Positions 7,263-22,200 of a DNA stretch of 43,105 bases are shown piece by piece. The translations under genes were made by a program, and so were the position numbers. Each line of letters opens with the position of its first letter. Positions within the stretch are counted from its first letter, which is position 1. The DNA comes from JADHUC01 sp964617665. Its GTDB lineage: Bacteria; Planctomycetota; Planctomycetia; Pirellulales; Pirellulaceae. The stretch covers positions 1 through 43,105 of the forward strand of contig CAZUAH010000052.1 in assembly GCA_964617665.1 (NCBI GenBank). Direction: 5' to 3'. The notes beneath the pieces were generated by a model, which searched no databases, was not told the origin of the DNA, and saw nothing but the letters and a program-made list of their open reading frames with translations.

Positions 7263-10200
7263 CTAAACGCCTAGATCAGCGAAGAAGGAATCGTGGGGGT
7301 CAGCATCCTGTATTGCCAAATCTACGTCTTCCACGAAGTCTAACCAGGTTTCGTCTGGGCCAAGAATGTCGGCCAAGTGATTCGGCTCGGTCGATGCCCG
7401 GCGTTCCGCCGTCCTGGACGCGAGAGCATTCCCGGCCGCTCGCTGTGAATCGTCTAGGTTCGACCGAGTGTTCGTCTCGGCCGCTGAAGCGACTTCCTGT
7501 GATCGCCCAATCGCTGTGGCGGTATCGTCACTGTCAAGCGACGGTAACATCGTCTCCACCGAAGGCATGGCAATCACATCGCCGACATGGGTTGAGGCTT
7601 CGCCTTCGGCCTGCGCCGCGACCAGCGTCCCGCTGCCGCCGAGCTCGCCTTCGCCCTGTTGATTCAGCAAGTTGATCTGGCCGATCAACTGAAGGACATC
7701 GACTGTCGTAGCCGCTCCGTCGCCGTTCACATCGTAGTACGGCTGGTTCGCCGGCCGTGTTCCGTCCAGATCTCCGGCACCAAATCGGTTGATATAGTTG
7801 ATCAGCGTCAGTACATCGACCGGGGAAACGTTTCCGTCATCGTTGACCTCAAACCGATTGTCCGGGTTCTGCCATGGATTCGCCGCGATCGCGACGAAAT
7901 AGTCCTCGACTTCACCGGCGTCCGTCTCTCCGAAGGCGTCAAGATTGCCGCTTGTGCTAAGCCTGAAACGGGCGTACGAGTCACCTACAACCGCGTTGCC
8001 CGGCACTACCAGGTCTTCAAACGTGAACACGCCGTTCGTCAAGACCGCTGTCGTCAAAATCGCGTTGGCGATGATGTGTTCGTTGGAGTCAGTCCAATCG
8101 CCGTCGCGGTTGAAGTCGATCCAAGCGTCGAGAACACCGAACGGAACGACCGTGCCAATACCGCTTGTCGACACTCGGACATCGAACTTGCGGTTGGGAA
8201 CGAGCAATTCTTGCGTCACGGGATTGAAGACGACACCATCCTCATCACCCACGTCGCCGTCGGCATTCAGCGAAGGCTGGCCGTCAGCGTTGACTTGCAC
8301 CGTCGCCCCAAGTGAGAAGCCATCCACAATCTCATGTCGAGCCCCTTCGTCGGCTCGAAGTGTCGGGTACGGTTCTGGCGCGTCGCCGTAATCCATTCCG
8401 GCACCGACAAAGACAGTAAACTGCGTGTCGCCGGTAATCTGATTCCCACGCAGCGGATTGCCCGCAATGTCCCGAATGCCGCTGAAGCCAGTGACAATCG
8501 AACCGGTCACGTCGCTAGCGCCGGATATGTACACCAAGTTTTCGGTCGCTTCCGCGGTGATCTCCGGCAGATTAGTGTCGTTGACAACCCGGGCGGTTAT
8601 CTGCGCCATCTCCTCTGGCGTGAAATCCTCGTCGGGCGTGAACGAGATTGGCACGGCTCCCGATCGTCCAGCCTCGCCGACTTCAGTCATGGCAGTGTTC
8701 GTGACATCCAGCGTGAAGTTCGGGTCTCCGCCAAGCGCTACGATGCCGTTAGCGAAGTTGACAGGGAACAGCCCCAGCCCGGAATTTCGGATCCTGGAGG
8801 CCATCGTGTTGGCCAGTTGCCAGGTCGTGTTCGTATCGCTGAACGGAATCGCTGTGTTGCCGGGTGTCCAGTCCCCGTCGTCGTCCAGCTCAAACGTGAC
8901 GCTGATCCCGGCCCCGTTGTCGACGATGAACGTCTCGCCGTCGAGCAGAAGGTCCGTGAAGGCACCGGCGGAAGTGGGGATTCTGAGGCCCCAAGGCAAT
9001 CGTGCACCTGGTTCTCCAGTCAACGTCACGTTGGCCAGAGATACGTCGACAAGGTGATTGACCGAACCACCTATCTGTACGCGGCCGTCCCCCAAGTTTA
9101 CCGCGTTCAAGCCAAGATTAGCCCCATCGATCGCAACAGCGACATTTTCCGCCAGTTGTTCGCTGTTCATATTCGGCGCGAACGGAATCGTTACGACATT
9201 AGAGCCGCCAATCGCACCCTCTGAAAACTCGAATGTCACGACCTTTGTACCGTCGTCGATAGTGAACGACTCGCCATCCGCAACGCCCAAGGAGAGGCCA
9301 AATGCGACGATCGTGCTGGAAGTTACATCCAGCGTGTGGTCGCCTTCCACGCCAAGGTGAACCAAACCACCGCCGGCATGCGTCGGATTCAGATTCAGGC
9401 CAGCGTTGTCCAACTCGGCCGCGATGCTATCGGCGATTTCGCCTTGCGTGTCCGTCGAGTTAAATGTGACGGCCGTGTTATCTGGGTCGACCACGCCATT
9501 GCTATCCAGTTCGAAGGTAACGGTTGCCCCGGTGGTCGTATTCTCTACCGTAATCGTGTCACCGTCGCTGACACCGCCTGCAGCGCCGCCTTCGATTGGA
9601 ATCTGCAAAGCGAGCGTTTGGGGTATATCGAGGATATATCCGCTGTCGTATTCGAATGTCGTTGCGTTTCCAAACTGGTCAAGCACATCGAACCCATCGC
9701 CATCCACCGTCTTGGCGCCGCCCGAGGCGTGGACAACAAAACTGCCTTCACCCGACAGTCGGATGACGTAATTGCTTTCTTGGTCCCATACACCGGCCAG
9801 AGGCGTCAACCGAATCACATTGTTGGTGGCGTTATAGTCGAAGGCATAGTCTTCCCCTTCGATAAGAACCCGAGAGTCCTGAATCACCGTTACCGTGGAA
9901 CCAATAACCGTCGAGTCGGCAATGCCGCTTCCTCCAAGCGATCCCACACCATCCACCAATTGGATAGAGAACTCGTTGAGCGTGGCACGAAACAGGTTCA
10001 CCAAGCTCGTGCTGGGATCCAGGTCGTTCACACCGTTGTCCAGCGGACTGACCATGTTTGCCGTTGGCCCCTCGAAGTCTGCCCGTTCGAGAGCCCCGCG
10101 ATCTATGAAGATCGATTCGCCCAAACCGGGTGGCGGAGCCACATTCGGGTCGTCCACGCGGAGTTGCCCCAACACGTCGTAGTTGGGCGCCAGAATCGGT

Positions 10201-13200
10201 GACTCGGGGATACCCAGCGGATCACGCAATTGAACCATCGAGAAGCGATCGTTAAGAGAATCCACCGAGCTATCGATGATGGGTGAGTCTTCCCTCGGAT
10301 AGAAATTCCCGTTTTCCGCATCGACAAATAACGGGACGTTGGGATACGCGACAAGTGGAAACGCCCCCAGTCCAGTCCCAGTCGTGTCGCTACGATTATT
10401 CTGGTACAGCGTTCCCCCGACCACGGTGTCTCCAGACGCCGCATCGATATCAATCCCCGTCTCCCACCCTGAGATGATGTTGTTCAGAATTGTCGGACTG
10501 GCAGCGTTCCTGACGGCAATTCCCGCACCGCCACGAGCCCCCGTGGTGACCGTAGTCGTCGTTGTGACCGACCCCGCCAAGTCCGCGATAAACTGATCGA
10601 ACACTGGATCCGGGTTCGTTGCGAATTGGCGGATGTCGAATATCCCCCCGCCCGTCTGAGTGGCGAAGTCGGCATAGGTGGGACCAATGTTGGTACTGGG
10701 ATCAGCAATGCCGTAGAAAATAGCATTGTTTCCCAGCAAGGCGGCTAGCGCCGCTGTGGCGTCAGCAGCAGGACTGTCGTCGTCCTCGTCCGTAACGATG
10801 ACGACTACGGGCGTCGCCCCGGTTGTGAAAGTGAAGGTCGTGGTGGGGTCAAAGTCGTTCAGTGCCTCGCGAACTGCCTGGCTGCCATTCTCCGTAGCGT
10901 CGACCAACGGATAAGTCATGAAGGGGCCACCCGGAGCGATGAACGTCGCGAAGTCTGTCAGATCCAGCACCTGTCTCGGGGCGGATCCCGGATTGCCCGC
11001 GGGAAATGTCACCAAGCCGTAGTTTGCAGTGATATTGCCAGCCACAAGGGCTGTGTCTATTCGACTAATACTGTTCCGCATGAACGTGGTCATGCTGGTC
11101 ATGGTCCCAGAGGTGTCCATCAGGAAAATGATATCGGCCAAACCGCCACTGACGGTCGTTGTCGTGGTAGTGCTGCTGACCGTAAACTCACGCTGCACGA
11201 TCGTGTTGTTCACGATCCGGCCGAACGGCACTGCAGCGGGCTGGGTCAGCGGGCCGCCGGGGTCGCCACTGAACTCGATTCCCCCTCCTCCGCTATCCAC
11301 AATGACGTTGTTGGAGATAGTAACGCCCGGTGCCAATCCCGCGTTATTGACCTGGCTCAAATTCCGAAGGGCCGGCAGTTCGGGTGCAGTGCCGCCATTG
11401 ACGACGATGCCATAGCCCCCGGTGCCCTCGATCCGGTTGGAATCGATGATGATCTGCCCTTGGTCACGGCTCAGATTCGAGTCGCCGGTGGCCTCGTGCT
11501 CGGTAACCGCGAATCCAAGTGATTCCGACGGACGTTGAATATCAATCTCGTAGTGGCCAGGCGTAGCCGGTCGACGGTTCACGTCGGCACTGGGTTCGAG
11601 CGTTGGATCGTACTCGTTATTGTCGTAGCCGCTGACGCCAATGTAGTAGACGCCGTCCGCCGGTGCTGTAAATGCGATGAAGGAGTCGCTATTGCTACCG
11701 AGAGAATTCTGGACGGCGACGCTTTCACCCGGCGCAATGTCGTCATCGCTTTCCACCGGCTGCTGGTTGCCTTGGTCATCCGTGATCATCACCGGAGCGC
11801 CGGTCGAATCAAACACGCGTACCACGCTGTCCAAGGGCGAAACCAACTCGCTGGCATCGATGTCGATCGTGATCAACTCGTCCGCGTTCAACTCTACACG
11901 GAACAAGTCCACGTCGGCCCCAAATTCGTCCAGGTTTCCATTGTCACCGATGATTCCGCTGGCGTGGAATCCTTCTCGTTCACCGCCGACGATCCCGGTG
12001 TCGAAAGCGGTCTGGAGAGTATCGTTACTCTCCTCCACTGGCAGGTTACCCGTAGGGCCATTGCCAAGAAGTCCGATGGACACAATAGCGTTGCCGAACA
12101 GATCAATCCGATTGCTGGTGCTGTCGACACCGGTGATCACACCATCGGTGGACACGGCAGTTAGGTCTAGTAGCTGCTGTTCTGCGGCATCGTTGATTGC
12201 GTCGCGAACACGGCGGGCCATCACAACGTCACTGTCGCTCGGGGAGAACAGAATTGCCACGTTTTCAGCGGCAACGCCGTCGCCGTTTCCGCCCGCATTG
12301 GTCGCGTCGTCAAACTCGAACGTTACGCTCTTTTCTCCATCGCTTACGATGAAGGTTTGGCCGTCCGTGAAGATGTGCCCGCCGTCGACGGTCAACGTGA
12401 CGCCATCGGCAAGCCGGTCGTTCACATCAAACCCGCGATAGAGCCGAAGGGTTTCGTCTGGAAGTTCATCCGAGAGACCGTAGACGCTCGATTGACGGAT
12501 TTCCAGTTGATAGGGGCCGAAGTCGACTTCGCCCGCCGGTTGATCGGTGTTGACGCCGAACGTAGTCGATTGTGCTTGGCCGCCGGTCGCCGTTTCACCG
12601 CGCGAACTGAACCCGATGATGATGTCGTCGATGTACACTCCTTCCTGCTGGTTGTCCTGCATACGCAAGGCACCCGGGAACCCGACGCCTGTTTGTCCAT
12701 CGACGGAAGCGGACATGTCAAAGCCGCCGAAACCATCACCAAACAGACCACTTCCTTCAATCGCCGTATTTGGGTCGGAAGGACCGGACAATCCCAGTGG
12801 TCCCGCATCACCAATTCCGTAATTCACAACCTGAACTACCTCGTGACGCGTTTTGATCGATTCGACGTTACCACCGGCTAGATGGTCTGCCAGAGACGTC
12901 TGGATTGCATCGGCCACGCGCAGGTTGGACATGCCGGCGTCGACTCCGATCGAATACACCGGAACCGGCGGCAAGGAAGCATCGAACGGATTGGGAAGAC
13001 TCTGCGCTACGCCCCCCTGTCCTTCCACGAACGAGTCCACGAACGATCCCGCGGGGCCGCTGGCCGTGACCGAAGTGGCATTTGGCAGATTCAGGCGGTT
13101 GCCAACCTGTTGCGGGCCCGTCGGATCCGTGACAGAAATCGTGAACTCGTAGAACCCAATCGTCGCCGCGCCACCCGATGCGCCACCGCTGCCCGGCACG

Positions 13201-16200
13201 TCCGGTTTGTAGTCGGCGTTGTGTCTGCTGCTGATGCCCACGTAGTACGTGCCGCGTGCGGAGGCCGTAAAGTCAATCCGCGAGTCCCGGCTGAAGGGGC
13301 TGTCCGGATCTACGTCGTCGTTCGCAGCCAACTCGTTGCCGTTGGCGTCGAACAGCCGCAGAAAAGTATCCAACGTTGTAGCCAGCCGACTGGTGTCCGT
13401 CTCGAGCGTGACGCTGTCACCTGCATCCAGATGGAATTCCACCATGTCGACGTCCAGCGTAACATCCGTCAACGTTAGGTTGTCGCGGATGATTCCTGTG
13501 CTGCGGAACACCTGCGTCGTGCCGTCCAAATCGCTGTCGAACGCGTTCGCTAGAGTATCGTTGGGCTCTAATTCCGTCAGGTCTCCAATGATCTCCGTCG
13601 GCGGCGGAGCGTTATCGACAATCACCTGCCCGATACTGGCTGCGAGTTCGGCGGCGGTTTCCGTGCCGTCGTACGGCACCGGGACGTGGGGAATATTGCT
13701 GGTCGCGGCCACGGTGCCATCGCTGTCAAACTCGTACACCCGCCCGTCGATATCGAATACCGCACCTTCGACGATCGCGGCGCCGGTCGGCACCACCAAC
13801 GTCGGCCCCAAGTCGAATTCGAACGCCGCAACGACGACACGTTCATCTTCTTCCGTGTCGGGGTTCGTCCGCAAATCGGTCAGCGTGAACATCTGACCGT
13901 CGCGCAATTCGGCTCCCGCGATCGCTCGCAGTTCGTTGCCCGCGGTGTTCAGGTCCACGGTGACGTCGCGACCACCCGTGCTCATGCCGCCAGCGGTAGC
14001 GAAATCAAACCGTAACCGCAAGTTGTCCTGGCCCGCGTAGGGCGCCAAGTCCACCCTTGCTTGCCGCCAGGTTTGCGTGCTATCAAACGTCTCGGCGCGA
14101 TCGAATGGCTGTTCCGAAACCACTTCGCCGGTGATGGGATCGGTGACGAGAAACGGATCGAATTCATCCAGGTACGTTTCGTTGAACACATCGAGGGTCG
14201 AGTTATTGGTCGTCAATAGCTTCCAACGGCCATCATCGCCGGAAATGTACACGCGGAACGAATCAAGCATCCGCTCAAAGGGATCGACCAGGGTCGTATC
14301 GTATGTGTTCTCCGCTTGCTCGGTGTCCAGGAAGTAGTTGAAATACAGCGTCGGCCTGTCCGCTCCCGCATACCCTTCCAGGCTGAACGTGTTGCTCACC
14401 ACACTTCCGTGGGCGCCACCGGGGAAATCGTATGTAGGCACGGGGACAGTCTGGGTCGCCGGCGCGAAATTGCCGATGCCAAACTCGCTCTGCACCAACG
14501 GGCCTTCGTAGCCGAAGTACAGACTTGCGTTGAGCGCATCGACCTCGGTACCCCGACTCCCGTCCAACGACTGAAGGACGCCGTGGCCTAGGTCCGTGTT
14601 GCGGTTCAACGTCGCGTGCCACAAGTTGTCGTCCAGGTTGCCGAACGCCAGTCCGTTCGCAAATTCTAGCCCCGTGTCCACGTAGGAAGCACCTTGAGCG
14701 AAGACCCCCTGCGGCCGGCCATACGTATCGAAGGCAAACACCCGTCCGGTGTTATCGAGTCCGAACAGAAGGTTCTCATAAAGGCCGTCCTCCGTATTCT
14801 GCGGCCCTGCCACCAGACCGGCGAAGCGAATTGGCTCGGTCGTTTCGACCTCGGTTTCTTCCCCTGTCAACGGGTCGGTAGTTGTTTGGGTGACTTCATT
14901 GACCACTTGCAGCAGTTCGCGGGAACCATCAATGTAATCAGGCACATTGAACGGCGACGAAAGAGCAAACGCGTCGCCTGTCAAGCCATTAGCAATCCGG
15001 AACAGGCCGCCCGTGTTGGTAACCGCGTATAACTGATCACCGACAAAAGCCATTCCGGTGATACTTCCCCCTGGCCCGACGCCGCCACTCAACAGCGGAC
15101 AGTCCGGGATGCCAGAAGCACCGATCAGCGGTGGCGTTCCCAGACTGGTGCACACGAATGCCGGTTGCGGGATATCCGGTTCCAGAAGGACGGTAGCTCC
15201 GGTTTGAGTGGTGTCAAAGTTCCCAAGGGGCATGGCAGCGTTAACCCGCGCGGCAATATCCGCAGCGTTGTCGCTAGCCGAGAACGGTACGGGGAAGCTG
15301 AGCGGAATTGTCGTCCCTGGCTGGCCGGTCGCGAAGCCCGTGCCCACGTTGACGGTGCCGAAGATCGGGTGAGTCACGCCCGCAAAGCTGTAGGTTACTG
15401 CGCCCACGAAGTTCAAGCGGTTGCCAACCGCACCGGCTTCGAATCCGAACCCCGGCGTCTGGTTGACCGCCCCCATGATGGCCTGCCCGATATCGTCCAC
15501 AGTGAACGTTTCTTCGACAGGAACCGCAATGGCAGTCGACACCGCAACATCGGGCTCACCGTCGCCAACGACACCGGCAGCGGCGACCGTCGCTGCGGTG
15601 ACGGGCGATTCGCCAAGCAGCGTGATGCGGTTTGTGCCCGTCAGTTGTTCAGCGTTCACGCCATAGCTCGGCACACCGTCTATCGCGTTAATGATGTTCG
15701 TAATAATCGCTTGTCGGTTGTCTGTGGTTGTGAACGGGATCGCCGTCGCATTGGGATTGATGAGGGTGCTATCGCTGTCGAATTCGAATGTGATCGTAAC
15801 TGGATTGGTTGCGTTGTCCGTGATCTGGATGAGCCCGCCCTCATTCAACTGGCTGCCGTTCGCCGCGTTGACGACGATGACCGTCCCGGTGTCGAACTCG
15901 AATTGGACACCGTCGACCGTGAAGCGATCCCTGTCCCGCAGAACATTGGGATCCGTTGGGTTCGTCGTGTCGATGTCAAAGTAGAACTCCCAGCCACTAT
16001 CAAACTCGAATGCCACGTCAGCGTTACCGTCACCGTCCTCATCCACCTCGAAGAAGTCACCATCCTCGATGTTGAACTGCGTGCTGGTGTTACCCAGCAA
16101 ATCCGTCACCAACTCGGTTGCCTCAACGCCAGTGATGGTGGTGTTCGATCCGCCAATGGGAAACGCGTCAGTCGAGGTATCCAGAGCACCACGATCCTGG

Positions 16201-19200
16201 TAATTCGTACCGCCTCCGGCCAACACACCCAGGCCTGTGCGAGTTCCGCTGACCGGTATTCCCGTCTCCGGGTCAAACTCGAACAGAATGTTCGCCGGAT
16301 TCGAAACACCAAGGGCCAACGAAGTCACTTGTCCGGTGTCTGGATCCACGTACGTGTCGCCACGATCGCCGATGGCGAAACCGCGGACGTTCAACGAATT
16401 CTCTTGGTTGCTGAACGTCATCGCGTTGAACCGCACACCGACTCCGTTCTTGCCGTTTGCCTGGATGGCTTTACCAGGATTCGCCACATCGATGATGTAG
16501 GTTTCGATATCGTCGTCGCCAACATCGAAACCGAGAGCGCCCGGCGTGTCCAAACCGGGATTCACTTGCCAGTAGTGACCGACGTTGGCGTCTGTCCATT
16601 GCGTTGGATCGTCTGGGATTGAGTACCCGAAAATCCCGCCATCATTACCGCCAGCAATACTTGGAACGAGACCGCCAGGATGCAAGGCGATATCGCCCAC
16701 GCTGGCACCAAATGCGCCAATGCGGGTCTCCTGCTGGCCGGTGAACGCGTCAACGCTGACTAGTTCAGTCCGGTCCAAGATCAAAGTTCCGTCGGGCAAC
16801 AAGCCGTGCTGGCTTACGAACAGAGTCACGTCGCCCAAGTCATAAGGAACGGCGGCCGGGCGTGAAACGTACAGACTCGTCTCCGTACCACCGGCTGCCG
16901 CGTGTTGTCGCACCAGCGGATCTGTCGAATGGCTGGTCGTGCGGACCAGCGGATTGACGATCACCTCGTTCGTGAGAAAATCGGTTGTCGTTACTTCGTT
17001 CAGTAGCGCGTGTCGCTGGACGCTCTCCGTCAGAGTTACCTCGCCGGCCGGTCCCACGTCTACCGTGAGTTCTGATGTGATGATGGGCCCGTCCACCGTC
17101 GGGATCGGAGGATCGGGATCGAGCGGATCGATCGGCTCCGGAGACGCAGGTGGATTCTCAGTGATCGCTTCACCAATCGCCGTGCCTATGGCGAACGAAC
17201 TGGATCTGTAGTCGTACTCGACCGCAACGTTCCCATCGGCAACCGTGCCGTCCGAGTCGAATTCGTAGGTGACCGAATTGCCGAGATCGTTAGTGATTGT
17301 AAACGTCTCGCCATCTTGTACATCGTTTCCATCCTTGGGAAGCAAGGTGACACGGTCGCTGGCGCCAAATAGGATCGGAACTTCCGGCGTGTTGGCGGTT
17401 GTGGGCCCTTGCGATCCGAAGTGTTGCTCCGCGATTCGATCGACGGAGTTGATCGGTTCCAGTCGCAAGAATGGGTTGGCGGCGGTCGGTGTCAAGAACT
17501 GCTGCATCTCGTCCGGAACCATCGCATTGGACGAAACGGCCACATAGTACACGCCGGGGGCGAACCCGGTCGCGGGCAATTCAACCGTACCGATGAACGG
17601 ATCCAGCACGCCAGCCGAACCTCGCGACAGGTCCTCCGTGGCCGAGTTGCCGCCGATCGGCCGATCCTCGGCAACGTTGGAATCCCGCCCGACCAACACC
17701 ATTTGTCCCTGGTCGTCGAACACCCATAGATTTGTGTTCGCGCGGGCGAATCCGTCGGCATAGTCGACATCGAATACCACCGCTGCATGCCTGGGATCCA
17801 GTGTGTCCTCCCCACGAATTGCATCGTAGCGGACCTCGAACCGATACCAGTCCACATCCACCGTCTCGCCGTCTATGGTCGTGGTCACTGCGGGCATCTC
17901 GTCGATCGCCGGGTTCCCCGGACCTTCCGTCATCTGCGGAACATCCTGGTTGGCGAACACGCCCCGAAATGCCACCTCGAAGGGACCACCGACGGGGCCG
18001 GTCACCAGAACATTACCAGGCCCGATCGTTGTAAGGACCTCCAAAGCGGCCTGGATCGTCGCGGCGTCGGCATCGAATGAGATATTCCCCGTCGTGGCAC
18101 CCGCGAAACTGAGGACAAAATTGCCAACCGTAGGCGGATTGGCGAACGTTATCGTCTGTCCCTCGAACGATTCGAGGCTTCCAGCCACGCCCAACGTTCC
18201 CCGGTCTGTGTTCAGCAGATTTCCGAGGTCGTCGTACCCAGTCCCCGCTACAACGTCGAGAACATCGTTGACGTCATTTCGGTAGGCATCCAACGCCTCG
18301 GCCGCTTCGCCAGTCAGCGGCGAATGCGCCGGTTGACCGTCTAATACGATGCCGTTCGTGCCGTATCGGATGTCGGCCATCTGCACGGTCGACCCCGGAA
18401 TTTCGTCAGCTTCCCGCAACCGGATCTGGAGTTGATAGACGCCCGAAGTCAACCCACCTTCGATGTCGCTCAGGTCACCACTGCCGCTGCGTACACGGAC
18501 GTGGTAGGTATTGGTCGTACCTTCCGGTCCAGGCAGAACCACGCGCATGCCGGCATCGCGAGGGTTTGTGGACCACAAATCGCGCGAGTCGAATGGCGAT
18601 TTGCTCAATGGATTGAGTTCGTCCGCCTCAATGACGGATGTATCACGGACTAGCAGGCCGGGATCCGCGGCCTCCTCGGCCGAATTGTTGGACAGCGCGA
18701 GGGTGCTCCCGTTGGAATCGACCAATTCGACAACGGTGTCCAACGAATAAGTCGTACGATCGATGTCCAGCCACATCTCGGTCCCAACATCCGCATCGAA
18801 ACTATACACGTCAACGTCGCCGGGGCGGTTTAGCGACCCGTGTACCTCAAAGCCCAATCGTCGATTGTCGTCGCCCGCCTTTTCGTCCGGGGCCAGAAAA
18901 CCCAAGTACTGGGCAGTTCCGGGGCTTTCATTGGTGCCAGTGACCTGGATGCTACCTGTTTCCTGCTCAGTGGCCACGTCCACGTTACGGTCATGAGCTG
19001 CGCCTTCCAGGCGTACGCTTCCCCAGTCACCTGCGAACGAGAGCGCTCCGCCTGGGTCTCTGGGTACTAGGTTCAGGAAGGTGGTAACCGTCGCTTCGGT
19101 GGCATTCGGGTCCAAGGTCCAGGCAAAAGCAGTCGTCACATCGGCTGCTCCGTACACTTGCCCGAGCGTGGGATCGGTGAGCGGCGGCAGAGCCACAGTA

Positions 19201-22200
19201 TCTATGTTGCCGGGAATAGAATACGTCGTGCCGGGGCCCTCGATGTCGGTCTGTAGGTCAGCATACTGGTCGGCGGCCCAGCCATCATATGTGGCGTTCA
19301 CCAAACTGACACCGGCCTGGTAGATCCCCCCATGACTGAAGCCGACGCGTTCCGGACTGTCTAGCGTAAAAGCCTCAAAGTCCGGTTGTCCGGGCGTGCC
19401 CGCCAAGTACAAGAGGTCGTCATCAACCGCGACAATGTCCTCGTCCAAGTAGTTGATGAATTGGATATCCCCAAACGCTTGCGCGCTGCTGAAAGTGATT
19501 TGGTTGTACAGTGTCGGGACGCCGTCCAGGAAAAACGTTCGCGCCTCCCAGTTGATGGTATTGTTCCCCGCCGGGAAAGTTCCCTGGCTGACTACTTCAT
19601 CGGGGCCAACCAAGATGGCCGGGCTGGTTACCGTCGTGCCGGCCCCGCCCAACATCAACGCCCCGCCGTCACCACCCGGGTCGACATAGTTCGTGAAGTC
19701 AAAGACGAAATCCTGATTGGTGAACAACTGAGCGTTACCTCGAGCCGTCACACCACTCATCCCGCCGCCTATCTGTATACCGATCGATCCCCCGTCTGCT
19801 GGCTGGGCTTCAAAGTGCCCGACTGAGTCGACTGGGACATTATTGTCGATAAGCGTCCCGTTAGGCACATCGGGAACTGTGGCCAACGCTCCACCGGGAT
19901 CCGTTGAAAGCGGATCGCCATCATTGTTGGTATCACTTTGCGGGGAGCCATCCGGCTGAAAGCCCGCCGCGGCCGCATCGTCTCGCAGCGAGGTCAATAC
20001 GACTGGGAATCCTGGCTGACCGATGATCTGTAGAACGCCACCAGCCCGATCCGTAATGTCCAGCGGTCTGCCGGTAGCTGTGAATCCAGCGTTGTCGCCG
20101 TCTAACTTCACTACCAGGCTCTCGTTCCCACTGCTTGCCAGACGCAGGCCGCCGTACGTATGGAATTCGGTTACGTAGATCGTCTCATTCAGGACAACAT
20201 GAGCAATATCCGTATCGTCCCACACGCCTTCGGTCGTGAGCGTGCCACCACGAACCTGCATCCCGTTAATATCGTTGTTGACTAACCTGTTCTCTCGGAC
20301 AAGCGGACCTTGGTTGTCGACAATGTGCTTCGCGGCGCTCACCATCCCCGTAGACCGCCCGTAGTCCGTCACCAATTCGTGGTTCAACGAGTTAAGATTG
20401 ATGCTGATTGCAGTGCCTGAATTGTTGCGCAGAACATTGTCCACAATGATCGGCTGGGCGCCTCGCACGAAAATAACCGCGTCCGCGTTACTTCCGTGTC
20501 CGCCACGATTCGGCGACGCCTGCCCCCCAAGACCGTCGGCGTTGTTTTCGATGACCGAATTGGCGATACGCGCTTCGCCCTGCTGAATCTCCACAACGTT
20601 GAACGCCGCGAAGTTGCCGTCTACTTCCGACACGCCGCCACCGTATGCCAACACGGCGTGATCGATACTAGCGCTGCTCGCCGGCCCCACGTAGATGCCG
20701 GACCAACTACCCGGGGCCAAACTGCCCTGATCGCTGGTCTCGAACGTGCCACTTGCACCATAGCGGTTGTCCAGCAACGCGGTGAACACCACCTCGCTGC
20801 CGTCCTGGCCTTCGGCGATCAACTGGGAACCGAACGCAGTCTCGATGCCGGCCCCGTTCAACTTGACGATCGTCCCCGGATCGATCGCCAGCCTTCCGTG
20901 TAGGCGGGCGTTCAACTCCAACGTCGAACCGTCGAGCAGGCCGCCTAGCACGGTGCCGTCGTCCAGGTAGGTCCGGTCCGTAGCGTTCAATTCGGCAACC
21001 AACACGTACTGCCGAAGAGACTTATCGGTCGTGCGGTAGATATTTCGCCCCACATACGGAGCCGGAGCCACCGGCAGATCGCTGAGCAGCACGCTTTCTG
21101 TTTCTTCCGTTTCCGGATCCGTGACGTCCACCAGTACGCCCGTGGTGCGATCCGAAGCCGGTGTCTCGTTGCCGTCGGCATCGACGAAAGCGATGCGATA
21201 GTAGTGCTGCATGGCGGGAACGGTGCCGCCCGCCTGTGTCTGCAACGATACCAAGCTCGCGTCGGGTCCTTCGATGTACTGAATCGGACCGCCTGGGCTG
21301 CCCTGGATCTCCAGAGTCTCCGCCAACACGTGCACAATGTCATTGTCGTCCCAACGTGCAGCGACGGTCACTTTCTCCAGTTCGCCGCCGGCCGGCGTCC
21401 GCTGACGGACAAACAGCCCGTTGATCGAATTGTCCAGCAGGCGGTTCCCGTGAACATCGGGGCCAACCCGCGCGTAGTCCGGTGTGAAGAGGACGGTTTG
21501 ATACTGCGGCGATTGGAAAATCGTCTCTTCGAAGCTATCGGGATTCGCGGAGATCGCCGCATCCGCACTGTGCGTGATGCTGTTGAACGTGACCGTCGGG
21601 CGGACGTCCGTAGTGTGGACGGGCGCAATCGCACGCGGTACTCCTTCCACGAACACCGACCCGCCGCCGTAACGCATATCCGCCTGGTTCACGTAGTTCA
21701 GGAAGATCCCTTCGTGTTCATAGTCGAATCTCCCTGCCGCTCGATCCAAATCCGCCCGGAACGACAGGCCGCCCCATTCGCCGGCCAGAGGCGTCGTGTC
21801 GAGACTCGGATTGCTGTCGCCGCCAAGCGACTCGTCATTCAACGACGTAAAGTACACGGCTCCTGGTATAACGTTGCCGTCCGCATCTTCCAGTACGTTC
21901 CCACCAATATCCAATAGACGCGGAGTACCAAGTACCTGCAGCGAGCCGGCACTGCGGTCTATGGAAGGCGACGAGCTACCCACCCCGATACGAGCCCGGT
22001 GCAACTTGAAAACGGCGCCGCGATCGATCACTACCGCTACGTCCTCCGGAACTTCCATCGTAACGCCGTCGGCCAACGGTCTGCCCAGGAGGTCGAAGCC
22101 AATCTCGTAAGGTTGGGCGTCTTCGGGAGGCGCCAACTCACCATCGCCCCCGCCGTTGCCGACGATTCGCACCACATCACCCGCCCGGGCTACGGCCAGT

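Noticed and set aside
15165..16622. A 485-residue plus-strand frame opposite the giant gene
   Set aside because: It lies wholly inside the coding strand of a well-supported gene, has no domain or signal sequence and an Arg-rich composition typical of antisense frames in GC-rich DNA.
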